A DNA stretch of 64,000 nucleotides from Orientallactaga sibirica (GCA_036365145.1 JAEOAD010002232.1:2983001-3047000); one strand, 5' to 3'. Positions 42,040 through 52,589 are shown, counted from the stretch's first letter. Translations and numbers: made by a program. The notes: generated from the letters alone by a model not told the origin.

Positions 42040-43055
42040 CTACAGCTAGAAGATAGGATCCACCAATAACTTTAGATGAATTAGGTTCAGAAATACCTGT
42101 TGGGGACACCTTTGGCCTTTTGTTAGGTTTGTCTTCTGTGATGAGTGGCATTGGTACACCTGAGTTAACAGCATTTGTACCTGTCCTGGTGGATGGGGGC
42201 AAGCTGCCAGGTACCTGTGGATGGACAGATGACAAACAACCTCCTTATCCAAATGGCCAACTCAGATCCAGCTGGGAGTACCTGATCCCTCTTTCTACCC
42301 CAGCCAGCAGGAGCAGCTGGTGGGGATGCCCTATACGTTCAATGTTAGGAATCACACTCACTTACCAACCTTGCCCAGTCCCTCAGCTGTATCTGTTACC
42401 CTGCAGCCTCTCCTGAGCCCCTGCTGATAGGCAGGGATGGAGCTTCTCAAAGGTGTTGGTGGCTGTGGTGCTGGGTGGTGGACAAGCTTCCAGTCAGAGA
42501 GTAGAAGTCTGCTTGAATGCTATATGTACAGAAGGGGCCCCCTTGTTGCTGGCTGGAGATGTGGCAAGCCAGGAGACCCTACAGGCAGGAGTAGACCACT
42601 GGACATGGACACTTTCAGGAACACATGCTCAGATTGCTCAAGGAGCTCCCCTGAGCCAGGAAAGATGAGACAATATACTTCACATTTTCTTTTCTTTGGA
42701 GACCATGGATGCCTCTTCCTGAAACCACTGATTGGAGTGCTGTTATCATTTATAGCTGTGTAGATAATGAAACATTCTGCTGGCACTCTATCCTGGCCAA
42801 GGTCCATTCAAATTACCACAATCTCCAAACAGTGAAGTGACCCCACTACGGCTGTCTCCCTCAGCCTGGGCATGTAGTCTGCCCATGTCTGCCTGGTGCA
42901 ATCCACTCACTTTTCAAGTCCACACTCAGAAGGTCCCCTCAGAGTGAATGGCTCCCTCTCACATGCTCCTGTTGCATTCTTCTGTCCTCTCATCCATCGT
43001 AGGCTCTGGGATAATTAGTAATTTGCAGAAGTTATTGTTTGGTTTTGCCAGTGGA
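42040..43055. other. single-copy stretch with an unidentified minus-strand frame
   Basis: Minus-strand frame ending upstream of the SINE encodes a Ser/Pro/Thr-rich peptide with KPNKRPKVSP, a nuclear-localisation-like basic motif. It runs on into the SINE and I cannot match it to a protein. Could be a pseudogene piece or chance. Confidence 0.25.
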
Positions 43056-43199
43056 TTTTAAGCTTGCCTGTTAACTTGACTCAATTGGTGGTGACTCAGA
43101 TGAAGGATTCTGAGGCTTAGAGGGGAAGACTGCTGGGATTGATTAGTGATGCCTGCTGAGAGAACTAGGGTGGTGACACATGCATTGTATTCCTTAAGA

Positions 43200-43640
43200 A
43201 GCTTTTCTTTGCTGGTACAGAGCACTAACTCAAACTAGCTTAAGCTGAAAATTCCATTTATTATACGGACACAGAGATTTGCTATGGGTCTTAAAAGCAG
43301 GAAACACACTAAAGTGGAGTCCTCTCAAGAGACTGGAGCCAGGAAAGCCTGGCGACCAATTATTTCCTCAATATTTTGTTCATTGCTCCAGGGCCATATT
43401 CTCTCTCATTTTGGCATTTTTATCCTCTTGTCTCTGCAGACAATACTTCTTTGGTTTTCCTTGTGCATGATATAGAAGGTGTGCAAGATCCACATCCACA
43501 TGCACATGGCCATCAAGCTGAGTGTGCACACAAAGCCTCAGCTGGCCTACACTTGAGTCAGCTGCTCAGCTCTGAGTCAATCAGCCATGCTCAGCAGATG
43601 GCATTCTGTAATAGGAAGGAGACCATATATGAGGAGAGAG
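43200..43640 (+). repeat. ancient interspersed repeat, unclassified
   Basis: 'gtacagagcactaactcaaactagcttaagctgaaaattccatttatta' and later 'gagtcagctgctcagctctgagtcaatcagcc' recall a common old mammalian transposon-type sequence (aactggcttaagc...aatttattgg). Family not certain. Confidence 0.35.
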
Positions 43641-44165
43641 GTGACAGTTTTCCAGGAGGCAGGGATATCAGGGGATTGACACTCCAACAGGAGGCTGCTT
43701 TCTGTGTGTTGTATGTAGATGGTGGCTGTAAGTGCCGGCGATGATGATGATGGTGGAAAGAACAAACCTTCAGAAATGAACACAACTCAGACTCCCCTTG
43801 AGGGACGAGCAGTCTGGTGGAGGAGAGCCACCCAGACCCAACGTGGACTTCAGCAACTGCTGAGAAGTTTCTGGGGCTGGTTTGGGGATCATGGAGCTGA
43901 CCTGACCATCCTCCCTGCACACTCCTCACCCCTTCCTCTCAAACACCACACAAGACAGGCTGATGTTTATTCATAAGCTTCAAATCTTGCTGACAGTCAG
44001 ACTTCTGACCACATGGAAACATGTCATCTGTCCCTCCTCCACTGACTACCCCTCCTCAGCCAGGGGCGCATTGCTGTCCGTCTCACAGCAGCAGTAATAG
44101 CAGCAGCCCCAGTCCTCCCCTTGCCATCTCCCTGTCAAATACTGCCACATCCTGACTTTCATTTT
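43641..44165. other. single-copy stretch
   Basis: A short GATGATGATG run at 43740. Nothing else recognised. Confidence 0.4.
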
Positions 44166-44190
44166 GAAAAAGGAAGAAAAAAAAAAAAAA

Positions 44191-44342
44191 AAGCCGGGTG
44201 TGGTGGCGCACACCTTTAATCCCAGCACTCGGAAGGCAAAGGTAGGAGGAAAACCGTGAGTTCGAGGCCACCCTGAGACTACATAGTGAATTCCAGGTCA
44301 GCCTGGGCCAGAGTGAGACCCTATCTCGAAAAACCAACAAAT
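44191..44342 (+). mobile_element. B1 SINE, young-looking
   Basis: AGCCGGGTGTGGTGGCGCAC through GAGACCCTATCTCG. Inserted in an A-rich GAAAAAGGAAGAAAA site that recurs after it. Confidence 0.95.
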
Positions 44343-44362
44343 AAAAAAGGAAAAAAAATAAG

Positions 44363-44538
44363 GGCTGAAGAGATGGGTGATTAAGGCACTTGCCTGTGAA
44401 GCCTGAGAAAGCTTGTTTGAATCACCAGGTCCCACATGGCCAGATGCAAAGAGGTGCACATGTCTGGATTTCATTCACAGTGGCTGAAAGGCCCTGGCGT
44501 GCCCATCCCCCCCCTTCTCTCTCAAAAAATAAAATAAT
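44363..44538 (+). mobile_element. B2-like SINE, 5' region deleted
   Basis: GGGCTGAAGAGATGGGTGAT: a deletion removes the A box centre (ggcttagcggt). C-run and CT end. First of a tandem pair. Confidence 0.88.
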
Positions 44539-44758
44539 AGGGTTGGGGAAATGGCTTAGCACTTAAGGTGTTTGCCTGCAAAGCCTAAGGACCCAAATTC
44601 GTTTCCCCAGGACCCACGTAAGCCAGATGCAGAAGGGGGTGCATGCACCTGGAGTGTGTTTGCAGTGGCCCTGGCATGCCCATTCACTCTTTCTCTCTGC
44701 CTCTTCCTCTCTCTCTCTTAAATAAATAAAAAAATTTTTAAATAAATAAAATAAAATA
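44539..44758 (+). mobile_element. B2-like tRNA-derived SINE
   Basis: GGGTTGGGGAAATGGCTTAGC head and B-box-like AAATTCGTTTCCCC, with the 'ggctggag' of the middle lost (GCAGTGGCCCTGGC). AAAAAAGGAAAAATAAGG after it (44761-44778) recurs before the pair (44343-44363). Confidence 0.9.
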
Positions 44759-44907
44759 ATAAAAAAGGAAAAATAAGGATAAAGTCATGCTGGTCCCCAC
44801 AGGAGGCAGTTTCCTTTTCCTCTAAGCACCTTGCCCAGGAGGCATGTTTACAATCAAGGACTCACTCTGCCCTGAGCAATTCAGAGCTCTCATTGAAAGT
44901 CACCTTA

Positions 44908-45035
44908 GAACCCAGTGCAGTGGGACACATCTGGAACTCAGCAAATAGGAGGCTGAGGCAGGAAGGTCAAGAGTTTGAAGCCAGCCTGAGCGACACAGTG
45001 ACACCTCGTCTCCAAAATCAAAATCAAAAATAAAT
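44908..45035 (+). mobile_element. old B1-type SINE
   Basis: AACCCAGTGCAGTGGGACAC, AAATAGGAGGCTGAGGCAGG, GAAGCCAGCCTGAGCGACAC and 'gtgacacctcgtctcc' retain B1 order. Confidence 0.7.
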
Positions 45036-45044
45036 AAATAGCCT

Positions 45045-45540
45045 TCTCAGTTTATCCGCACCCCACCCCCTGCACCCACTCTTTCAAGAAATGGTTTCCT
45101 TTCTCTCTTCTTGTTTTCTCACTTGCTAGTTCTGTTATTTGGTTTTCCGATTGGAAGTTTGCAAGGGGCGTTTTCTTTTTATTTTCCTGATAAAAGAATG
45201 TAACCATGGATAACTGCCCCCGAGCCAATGAAACTTTTATAAAAAGAGTGGCGGATGTTCGTGGGACCAGAGACCCACGCTCCCAATAAAGACAGAGATA
45301 CAGGCGCTGAAAGACAGTGACAGAAGTTGTGAGAGGTCGGGTGGTTTCCTGAGCTGCCCTAGTGCAGCCCAGTCGGCCTGGTGAAGAATGCTTCCCACAC
45401 TGCCTCGCTCCACGTAAGAGACCACTAGCTGTTCACCAACTTGCAAACCACGTGGCTCCTCCGTGGGAAGCCAGGGCCGGGGGCAGCCCCCTGCCCCTCA
45501 GCTTGGGGGCTGCATTACACCTTGGTGAGGTCCAATTGTC
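45045..45540 (+). promoter_or_regulatory. possible solo-LTR-like promoter/polyA module
   Basis: A CCAAT box (GAGCCAATGAAAC, 45223), a strong TATA box (TTTTATAAAAAGAG, 45235) and an AATAAA signal (CCCAATAAAGACAG, 45284) lie within 65 bases, followed by GT-rich sequence. This CCAAT-TATA-AATAAA order is typical of ERV LTR U3-R. No tRNA primer site, target duplication or second LTR was seen, so it could also be a fortuitous promoter. Confidence 0.3.
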
Positions 45541-45888
45541 CATCTAATCCTTCGCCTGATAATAATTATTGAGGTTCCCTGCTCCGTGGCTCTCCAGCCA
45601 ACCTGCCTGCCCTCACCCCCTCCCACCTCTAGACCTTTGACAGGATGAGGGTGTGGGCCAATCAATGGCTTTGTAACTGCAGGACTTCTGCTCACTACAG
45701 ATAAAACGGCAATGCTGTGATTGCCAGGGAACTTACTGCCTTCACGTAGCCAGAAAAAAATTAAAAGACTGCTATTTTCCTCCAAACCTACACAGGTCCC
45801 CGGGACTGGAGGCATAGCATTTTGGGGGCAGGGAGAACATCTCTCACATTGCTTAGCTGGCCAAAGTTAAAATATCATCATGACCAGG

Positions 45889-45919
<31 letters not shown>

Positions 45920-46380
45920 GTACCAAATTCCTCTACCCCACAGTGAACAGAATAACCCAGAAATGCCTCACCAGGTCGGAAGTGCTGTGAATTGTGATTG
46001 AAAATACACTCACTGCCTCCCGAGCCAGGTAGCTGATGTGTGGGCATAGCCAGGCTCCACTTTCCATCACCTTGACTGCCGTTTCCCCAGAGCTGTGGCC
46101 AAGTGGAAGCATTCTGCTCCACGTTCCTTTCTTCGTTTCATTGCTCAGTTTCAATGAAACAGGTAGCAGGTCAGGGAACAGAGGTCACTTATGAAGTAAC
46201 TGCATATGCAAACCATTGCGTAACTTACTACCATTGAAAATGCAGTGAAACCTTGATGAAGTGCCCCCCAAGTAACCAGAGCTCTTCATTAACTAGGGTT
46301 TATTCCTTAGAATTCCGCTGTTAGGAATAAAAGCATATGATAAACGAGGGGCAAGGGGTGGTCCTTCTCTCAGGATTATT
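45541..46380. other. single-copy stretch
   Basis: Apart from the T-run described separately, no element or exon recognised. Confidence 0.4.
45892..45919. repeat. T28 homopolymer
   Basis: Twenty-eight uninterrupted T (A on the minus strand) with no recognisable SINE body beside it. Possibly the tail of a severely truncated minus-strand retrocopy. Confidence 0.9.
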
Positions 46381-46387
46381 ATTTTTT

Positions 46388-46475
46388 TTGTGTGTGTGTG
46401 TACTGGGAATGCCTGATGCTTGGACCACATGCATGTTAGGCAACTGCTCCACAACTGAGCTATATCCCTAGCCCG
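46388..46475 (-). mobile_element. ID SINE
   Basis: GTGTGTACTGGGAATGCCTG, TGCATGTTAGGCAACTGCTC and AACTGAGCTATATCCCTAGC: antisense ID with a (GT)n at the tail side. Confidence 0.7.
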
Positions 46476-46493
46476 TTAAACATATTTTCAGGA

Positions 46494-46630
46494 GCCGGGC
46501 GTGGTGGTACATGCCTTTAATCCCAGCATTCAGGAAGCAGAGGTATCAAGGCCACCCTGAGTCTACCTTATGAATTCCAAGTCAGCCTGGACTACAGCAG
46601 GACCCTACTTTGAAAAACCAAAAACAAAAA
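46494..46630 (+). mobile_element. B1 SINE with internal deletion
   Basis: GCCGGGCGTGGTGGTACATG start. 'gaggtatcaaggccacc' lacks about 15 bases (aggaggatcgctgtgagttcg) of the normal B1 middle. Confidence 0.9.
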
Positions 46631-46639
46631 TGTATTTTG

Positions 46640-46845
46640 GGGGCTGGAGAGATGGCTCAGCAGTTAAGGCGCTTACCTGCAAAGCCTAGAAGCCCAGATT
46701 CAATTCCCCAGTACCCACATAAAGCCAGATGCACAAAATGACACATGCATCTGGAGTTCATTTGCAACAGCTAGAGGCCCTGGCATGCCCATTCTCTCTG
46801 TCTTTCTCTCTTCTATTTCTCTCTGTTAGCAAACAAATAATACAT
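46640..46845 (+). mobile_element. B2-like tRNA-derived SINE
   Basis: GGGGCTGGAGAGATGGCTCAG head, B box GATTCAATTCCCC, intact middle and CT tract. Immediately followed by an opposite-strand copy, forming a tail-to-tail pair. Confidence 0.92.
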
Positions 46846-47022
46846 TTTTAAAATTTGTTTGTAAGGAGAGAGGGAGAATATGGGTATGCCCGGGGCCTCT
46901 TGCTACTGTAAACAAACCCCAGATGCATGTGCCACTTTGTGCATCTGGCTTTGGGGAATTGAACCCAGGCCATCAGGTTCTGCAAGCAAGCACCTTTAAT
47001 CACTGAACCATTGTCCCAGCCT
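46846..47022 (-). mobile_element. B2-like SINE
   Basis: Minus-strand copy, GA tract reduced to GGAGAGAGGGAGAA, B-box region intact. With the preceding SINE it makes an inverted repeat that could fold as a hairpin in RNA. Confidence 0.85.
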
Positions 47023-47029
47023 CCTAGCC

Positions 47030-47420
47030 CTTTTTAGAAAACATTGATTTTAGTTTCTGCCAGCCCTCCTAATAGCCTTTCCATAATGGGGGAAAATGTC
47101 CACTATGGCCGCCCCCAGAACAAGAATACAGAACAACAAGAGTATTCCAGGCAGATTCAACCAAGCCGAACTAGTCAGCAACTTAGCTGCTGACCCTGGG
47201 GCGGACCCTCCACTGGAGAGTGCACTGGTCCAGCTCACCCACTGTGCAGCAAGAGAACAGTGAGCCTCTGGACTCTGGATGGCAAACAGCATGCACAACA
47301 GGCTGTGACAGAGGACCTTGCAGATGCTGCTGAGGCTATGAGACACCTAAGTCCCCACTGCTGAAGAAATTGCCTGAGCCTTTGTACATAAAGGAGGAAA
47401 AGACTCAAGAGAGCTGACAA
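47030..47420. other. single-copy stretch, no match
   Basis: A plus-strand ATG (47087) starts a short frame, and a 98-codon frame lies on the minus strand (47050-47346) with a hydrophobic segment (LLLFCILVLGAAIVDIF). Not recognised; no exon boundaries seen. Confidence 0.25.
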
Positions 47421-47426
47421 CCTCTC

Positions 47427-47461
<35 letters not shown>
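47421..47461 (+). repeat. (CT)n microsatellite
   Basis: About 20 CT units with one GT interruption. The downstream bases 47515-47555 resemble a SINE (GA)n tail. Confidence 0.92.
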
Positions 47462-47462
<1 letters not shown>

Positions 47463-47739
47463 CTTTTTTCCCCCCAATTTTAGTATATGTGCTACCAAAG
47501 CGACACTCATTCTCTTTTTAAAGATATTTATTTGTTTATGAGAGAGAGAGAGAGGTACAGCCTGTGTGGGTGCAGCTCTCTTAATACAGGAGATCCTCAG
47601 AACTGCATTCTGTCTGCTATCCTGAAGATAGGCTTGGTTTGGGGGGCTCCATGGCGAGGGAAGCTGTACTGTTTGGAGATGAAGAGAATGAAATGGAAAA
47701 ACAAAACAGATACTACTGGGAAAAATTCTTTTGTATTCT

Positions 47740-47875
47740 GAGAAGGAGCTCACTACATTTTCCAGGCTGGCTTGAACTTACTATGTGTCCCACAAAGGTT
47801 GTGAACTTGCTGCCCTCCAGTCTTGGTCTCCTAAGTAGCTAGGATTGAAGTCCTGTGCCACCAGGCCTGGCTCAG
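47740..47875 (-). mobile_element. old B1-type SINE
   Basis: GGAGCTCACTACATTTTCC, CAGGCTGGCTTGAACTTACT, GTCTCCTAAGTAGCTAGGAT and GTCCTGTGCCACCAGGCCTG: antisense B1, old. Confidence 0.75.
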
Positions 47876-47989
47876 CAGAGGAATTTTTTTCAGACCAAAG
47901 TCTTACTGCCTCCACCTTGCACACATTCTCTCTTTCCCCCTTCACCTCTGCTTGACAGTGTGTGGGACCCAGATGATGCTCAGCGATGG

Positions 47990-48115
47990 CTTTGTTTTAC
48001 AGTGTCAGCTCAACTCACCCACTTTATACAAAAGAGCTCTGAGACCCAGAGAGGTGCAGCAGCCAGTCCAAAGACACCCAGCTCAGGGCAGCAAGCAATA
48101 AAATCTCCAGAGTGC
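47990..48115 (-). repeat. MIR SINE fragment
   Basis: 'caactcacccactttatacaaaagagctctgagacccagagaggtgcagcagccagtccaaagacacccagctcaggg' is the antisense MIR order. Confidence 0.6.
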
Positions 48116-48284
48116 TAGTCAAATGATACAGCTACTGGGTACTACCAGCCACCCCCTCCAACCTTAGCTGCCTATTTTTGATGAGCTAACACATGAAGTG
48201 AAAATGAGAGGGGTTTGGCCAGTGGTCACTATCTTGGGAGCCATGACCACATTGTCCATCAGGTGAGAATATCTGACATTTGCA

Positions 48285-48450
48285 CAATAGCTGGACAGGA
48301 GCCGAAGCCAAGTGCGGTGGTCATTTCAGTTCACCCTTCATGAGAGCTGTTGGGACTCATGAACTCAGGAGGAGGAACCAGGATTATTGTAAGTTCAAGG
48401 GTAGTCTGGGCTACATAGTAACGCCTTGTTGAAGAAGGAGAGGAAGGAGA
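48285..48450 (+). mobile_element. old B1-type SINE
   Basis: CAAGTGCGGTGGTCATTTCA, 'gaggaggaaccaggattattgtaagttcaagggtagtctgggctacatagtaacgcc' keep B1 order. Confidence 0.6.
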
Positions 48451-48523
48451 AGAAGACATAAATAAGTAAAAAAATGTATTTTGGGATTTAGCTTATAATA
48501 AACAAGCCTACTAACCTTTAAAA

Positions 48524-48745
48524 ATTATTTTTTATTTAAGATTTTTATTTATTTGTTTGCAAGCAGAGAGGAGAGGGAGAGAGAAAGAGAGAGAATGGGC
48601 ATGCCAGGCCCTCCACCCACTTTCAACAACTCCAGACCCATGCGCCACTTTGTGCATCTGATTTACATGGGTCCTAGGGAATCAAATCTGAGCTAGCAGC
48701 CTTTGCAAGCTAACACATTTAACCACTAAGCAATCTCTATAGCCC
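48524..48745 (-). mobile_element. B2-like tRNA-derived SINE
   Basis: Minus-strand copy; the B box to A box region is diverged (AGCTAACACATTTAACCACT). Confidence 0.85.
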
Positions 48746-49605
48746 CCCAAAAGTCTTTTAAAAAAATAAAGAGGTCAGGGTGTGTCAGCATCACCTCTTC
48801 AAAAAGCCTTGGGCCTTAGGAGCAATTGGCTCTGGGTCTCTGTGAGCTCCTAAGTTTTCCTCAGTCAGTCTCTGGCTCGTTTTCCCTTTGTCACTGCCGT
48901 CCAGGCCAACCCCAGCATTGCAGTCATTCATGAAGCACAATTGTAGGGTTCTAAGAGCACTACCCTCTCTCTGCTCTGGCCTCAAATATTCACTTTTCCT
49001 TGCTCAGCCTTGGAAGTGTCTTAAATTCCACTGTGAGTCACTCAGTGGGGACTTTTTGAATTTCAGGAGACATGGGCCTGTCCTGTGCCTGTTGCCCTCA
49101 GATGCCCTCAGATTTCTTCCTTGCTCTGCAGCTTAAGGGCTGCCCTGTCAGCTGTATGTCCAGACCTCCTCACCAGTGGGCTTCTAGCTCAGTTTGGCCA
49201 ATGGGAAGACAGGAGGAAGGGAGATATTGACACCCCTATTAAGTTGGGTGACATCACCACCATGGTGTGTGTCTGCTCTATGGCCACCTTCCCTGGAAGC
49301 CCCTGCCATGGTTCTGCAACTCATTAGTACATTGTCCCCCTGACTACTGTAGCACCTTCCTGCTGTAAACCGTGGGTTCCTTCAGATGAGTCCCCTACAG
49401 ATGGGTCCCCTCACTGTTGAATTGCAAGGTCCCTGTGAAAATACAAAATTCCTATTTAATTTAATCTCAGTGTTGAGTGAAGACCAGCTATACACCACAG
49501 GCTTCCTCCTGGCTAACAATGCGTAGCAAACATTTGACAAAGCCAACCTTTGTCTATCTATTAGAACCCACAGTGGCCCAATCCAAAAAAGTCACTTAGA
49601 GCAAG
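48746..49605. other. single-copy stretch
   Basis: No repeat or gene recognised. Confidence 0.4.
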
Positions 49606-49745
49606 TGTCAGAAACTAAAGCTACATGATGACACATAACCTGTAAGTCCAGCACTTTGTAGGCAAAGCATGAGGCTCCTGAGATCAGCCCAAGATACACA
49701 GAAGGACCCTGTCTCCAACACACAAACAAAGCAACAGAAGTCAAA
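49606..49745 (+). mobile_element. old B1-type SINE
   Basis: 'acacataacctgtaagtccagcactttgtaggcaaagcatgaggctcctgagatcagcccaagatacacagaaggaccctgtctcc' is a degenerate B1. An ID element follows 25 bases on, as in B4-type composites but in reverse order. Confidence 0.65.
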
Positions 49746-49769
49746 ACCACATAAATACGTGAGGCAGAT

Positions 49770-49860
49770 TGGGCTAGGGCTGTAGCTCAATAGTGGAGCA
49801 CTTGCTTGGTATATATAAGGCCCTGGGTTCAAACCAAAAAAATAAAAAGCACAAGATGTT
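49770..49860 (+). mobile_element. ID SINE
   Basis: GGGCTAGGGCTGTAGCTCAA, GGAGCACTTGCTTGG, ATAAGGCCCTGGGTTCAAAC, then an A-rich tail. Confidence 0.8.
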
Positions 49861-49904
49861 TGATTGAATTCCAATTTCTGGTAAACAACAAAATACCTTA
49901 TACA

Positions 49905-50130
49905 GGGGCTAGAGAGATGGCTTAGCGGTTAAGGTGCTTGCCTGCAAAATCTAAGGACCCATGTGTGACTCTCCAGATCCCATGTAAGCCAGACCACAAG
50001 GTGATGCAAGCATGCAAAGTGGAACATACGTACAAGATGGTGCATACATCTGGAGTTTGATTGCAGTGGCTGGCTGGAGTCCCTGGCATGCTAATTCTCG
50101 TGTTCTCTCACGCTCTCTCTACCATTAAAA
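49905..50130 (+). mobile_element. B2-like SINE, extended-subfamily variant
   Basis: GGGGCTAGAGAGATGGCTTAGC head, then the longer middle (AGACCACAAGGTGATGCAAG, CATGCAAAGTGGAACATACG) of the extended group. CCACAAGGTGATGC is one mismatch from the CTCF core. Confidence 0.88.
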
Positions 50131-51020
50131 AAAATACCTTATACAGCCTACTTTTACTTAGAACTGGTAAACATTCCCTTACCCATCTTCTGGGATGAAT
50201 CGAGGCCTTTCACCACATATAGATCTAGTGGTTGGGGTGCCCCGCTATTGTTCTTGCCTGGCCCATTCCTGTAAGGAATCTTCCATGGTTTCTAGAAGGG
50301 ATTTGTTGAAGTGGCATAAGAACTCAGGCATGTGCAGCATATTTAAGTGCAAAATTTCTAGGCTTCTGGTTTGCTTTCCCATATTTATTATCTCATCCTC
50401 TTCCAACTCAACAGCATCTTTTTAGTGACTTGTGCCATTGGGTCTATCAGCTTAGTTTGTATGCAAATTTCAGCTTGCTTTCTTTGATCGCGCTTCTGTC
50501 TCATCAGTTTCCATGATGTTTAAAATGCTGAGATAACAAAAACAATGAACACAACCAGCATCAATGGATTTGGCTCAGCACTGCTCCTTCCCAGGTATGC
50601 AGCTAGCTGATGGGTATGTTGTGTCAGGTGTACCTGAGCAAGAAAGGTAGCTTCCAGTGTCTAGAGTATGTTCAGGAAAGCTGACCAGTGCTGTGCATTC
50701 AGCAAGTAGAGGCATCTTTCCTTTAATTCAGCCTGTAACTCTCTGGCTGGAGGCTGGACCCACCACGGAGAAGCAGCCACAGAGCTGATTGTGTGAGGAT
50801 GCGTGGCTGCCTCATTATTGCAGCATTAGTGCATGAGCGATTCCACAATGATTTCTATGACTGCAGGTTGCTTGAATGACACCCCCCCCCCGCTTCTTTG
50901 CTAAGGTTCCTTCTTCCTGTGGCCTCATTTCGCCTCTGTTGGACCCAAGTCTGGAAGATTTGGAGGCATAAGAAGGTACTGGCTGTAGCAGACAGCGTCA
51001 GATTTGCTGAGATGAACTTC
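50131..51020. other. single-copy stretch
   Basis: C-run at 50882-50890. No recognised element or gene. Confidence 0.4.
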
Positions 51021-51024
51021 CAGA

Positions 51025-51352
51025 CCAGGCACGGTTATGGAGAAAAGGATATTTATTGAAGCTTACAGATTCAGGGGAAGTTCCATAATGGCAGAAGAAG
51101 CTGGCCTGCTCTTACAGGGACCAGTCAAGAGAGAGAGAGAAAAGCCAAAAGCTAAAACCACACAGCACAGCAAACCTCAGAAACTCCAGCTAGGCATACT
51201 TTGCATATCTTTAGATTGAAATCTCAAACCCACCACCACACCTTAAGATCCACCCAGTGACACTGCTTCCAGCCAGATGGCAACAGATCCAAACTACAGT
51301 CTAATAAAACACTGAATATATTGGGGACCATCTATTCCAACTACCACACTGG
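51025..51352 (+). mobile_element. unclassified ~300-base interspersed repeat, copy 2
   Basis: 'aaggatatttattgaagcttacagattcaggggaagttccataatggcagaagaagctgg', 'gacactgcttccagccagatgg' and the end TTGGGGACCATCTATTCCAAC-TACCACA match the family seen at 31.4 and 57.0 kb. Best full-length representative. Confidence 0.55.
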
Positions 51353-51639
51353 CCAACTGTGAAAATCAAAGCAGCCCTGCCAAGAGGGATAAACAGAAGT
51401 CATTAAGTGGCCTCTGGAGGTGTCACTGGGTTGGGTGAGAGGGCAGAGAACCTCCTGCAAAACCAAATAAGTATAGCACATAAAAAGGTCCTCAGGGTGT
51501 TGCTCAGAAGGTTTGACCTCTGTTCTGGCCAGACTCTCTCATTTAGAGTGAGAAACATGCTCTTCCTGGCTGAAGCAGTTTTCTCATATGCAGAACAAAC
51601 ATGTTGGACCAGGTGGTCTTAAGATTACCTTCAGTTCGG

Positions 51640-51880
51640 GCCTAGAGAGATGATTTAGCAGTTAAGACATTTGCCTGCAAAGCTGAAGGATCCAGATTTG
51701 ATTCTACAGGACCCATGCAAGCCAGATGCATAAGGTGGTGCATGTGTCTGGAGTTCATTTGCAGTGGCTAAAGGTCCTGGCACGCCCATTCCTTACCTTT
51801 CCCTTCTCTCTCTCTCTCTCTCTTCCTCTTTCTCTCTTGCTCTCTCAAATAATTTTTTTGAATTTTTTTTTACTTTTTAA
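51640..51880 (+). mobile_element. B2-like tRNA-derived SINE
   Basis: GGCCTAGAGAGATGATTTAGC head. Middle 'gcataaggtggtgcatg'. Long CT tract at 51801-51846. Left flank 'accttcagttc' (51627-51638) and right 'accttcagttc' (51889-51899): an 11-base TSD. Confidence 0.9.
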
Positions 51881-52097
51881 AAAAGATCACCTTCAGTTCA
51901 TACAGCCAAGATGTCCAGAAACTCCTATGATGATTTCTGCCCATCTTCATGCTGACAGTCTAGAGCTGGCCAGTACCTACAGCTGGGGAACAACTGAAAT
52001 GGGGCTGCTCAAATTAAGAGACCTTGCCAATGTAAATCCCACACTGGATCTCAGAAGCTTAGTTAAAAATCGTTAGTGAGACATGTCAAAAACAATG

Positions 52098-52315
52098 CAG
52101 AGCTGAAGAGATGGCTTAGCGGTTAAGGTGCTTGCCTGCGGAGCCTAAGAACCGATGCTCGACTCTCTACATCCCACATAAGCCAGACACACAAGGTGAC
52201 ACAGTGTGCAAGGTTGCACTGCACACAAGATGGTGCACATGTCTGGAGTTCGATTACAGTAGGAGGCCCTGCAATTCTTTCTTTCTCTCTCTCTATTCTC
52301 ATTTAAAAAAAAACC
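52098..52315 (+). mobile_element. B2-like SINE, extended-subfamily variant
   Basis: AGCTGAAGAGATGGCTTAGC head with the longer middle (CACAAGGTGACACAGTGTGC, AAGGTTGCACTGCACACAAG). The 'ggctgg' in the late part is lost (AGTAGGAGGCCCTG). CAATGCA precedes and follows (52093; 52314), giving the TSD. Confidence 0.88.
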
Positions 52316-52427
52316 AATGCAATATATTGCCTATTGAACTAACATCTATTGTTAAAGTCTTGTGTTTTTTCCTGTTTGGTTTTTTTATTGTTTTATTTTG
52401 AAATAGATTGTCAATAAGTATTACAGA

Positions 52428-52575
52428 AGCTGGGGAGGTGGTGCATGCCTTTAATCCCAGCACTTGGGTAGGAGGATCACTGTGAGTTTGAGGCCAGCCT
52501 GGAACTACATAGTGAATTCCAGGTCAGCCTGGACTAGAGTGAAACCCTATCTTGAAAAACCAAAAATAAATAAAT
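52428..52575 (+). mobile_element. B1 SINE
   Basis: 'gctggggaggtggtgcatgcctttaatcccagcacttgg' with a 10-base deletion (gaggcagagg missing) then TAGGAGGATCACTGTGAGTT. Confidence 0.9.
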
Positions 52576-52589
52576 AAAATAAAAAATAA

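Noticed and set aside
47235..47753. 172-codon minus-strand frame
   Set aside because: It runs through the (CT)n microsatellite and a B1-like relic; no recognised domain.
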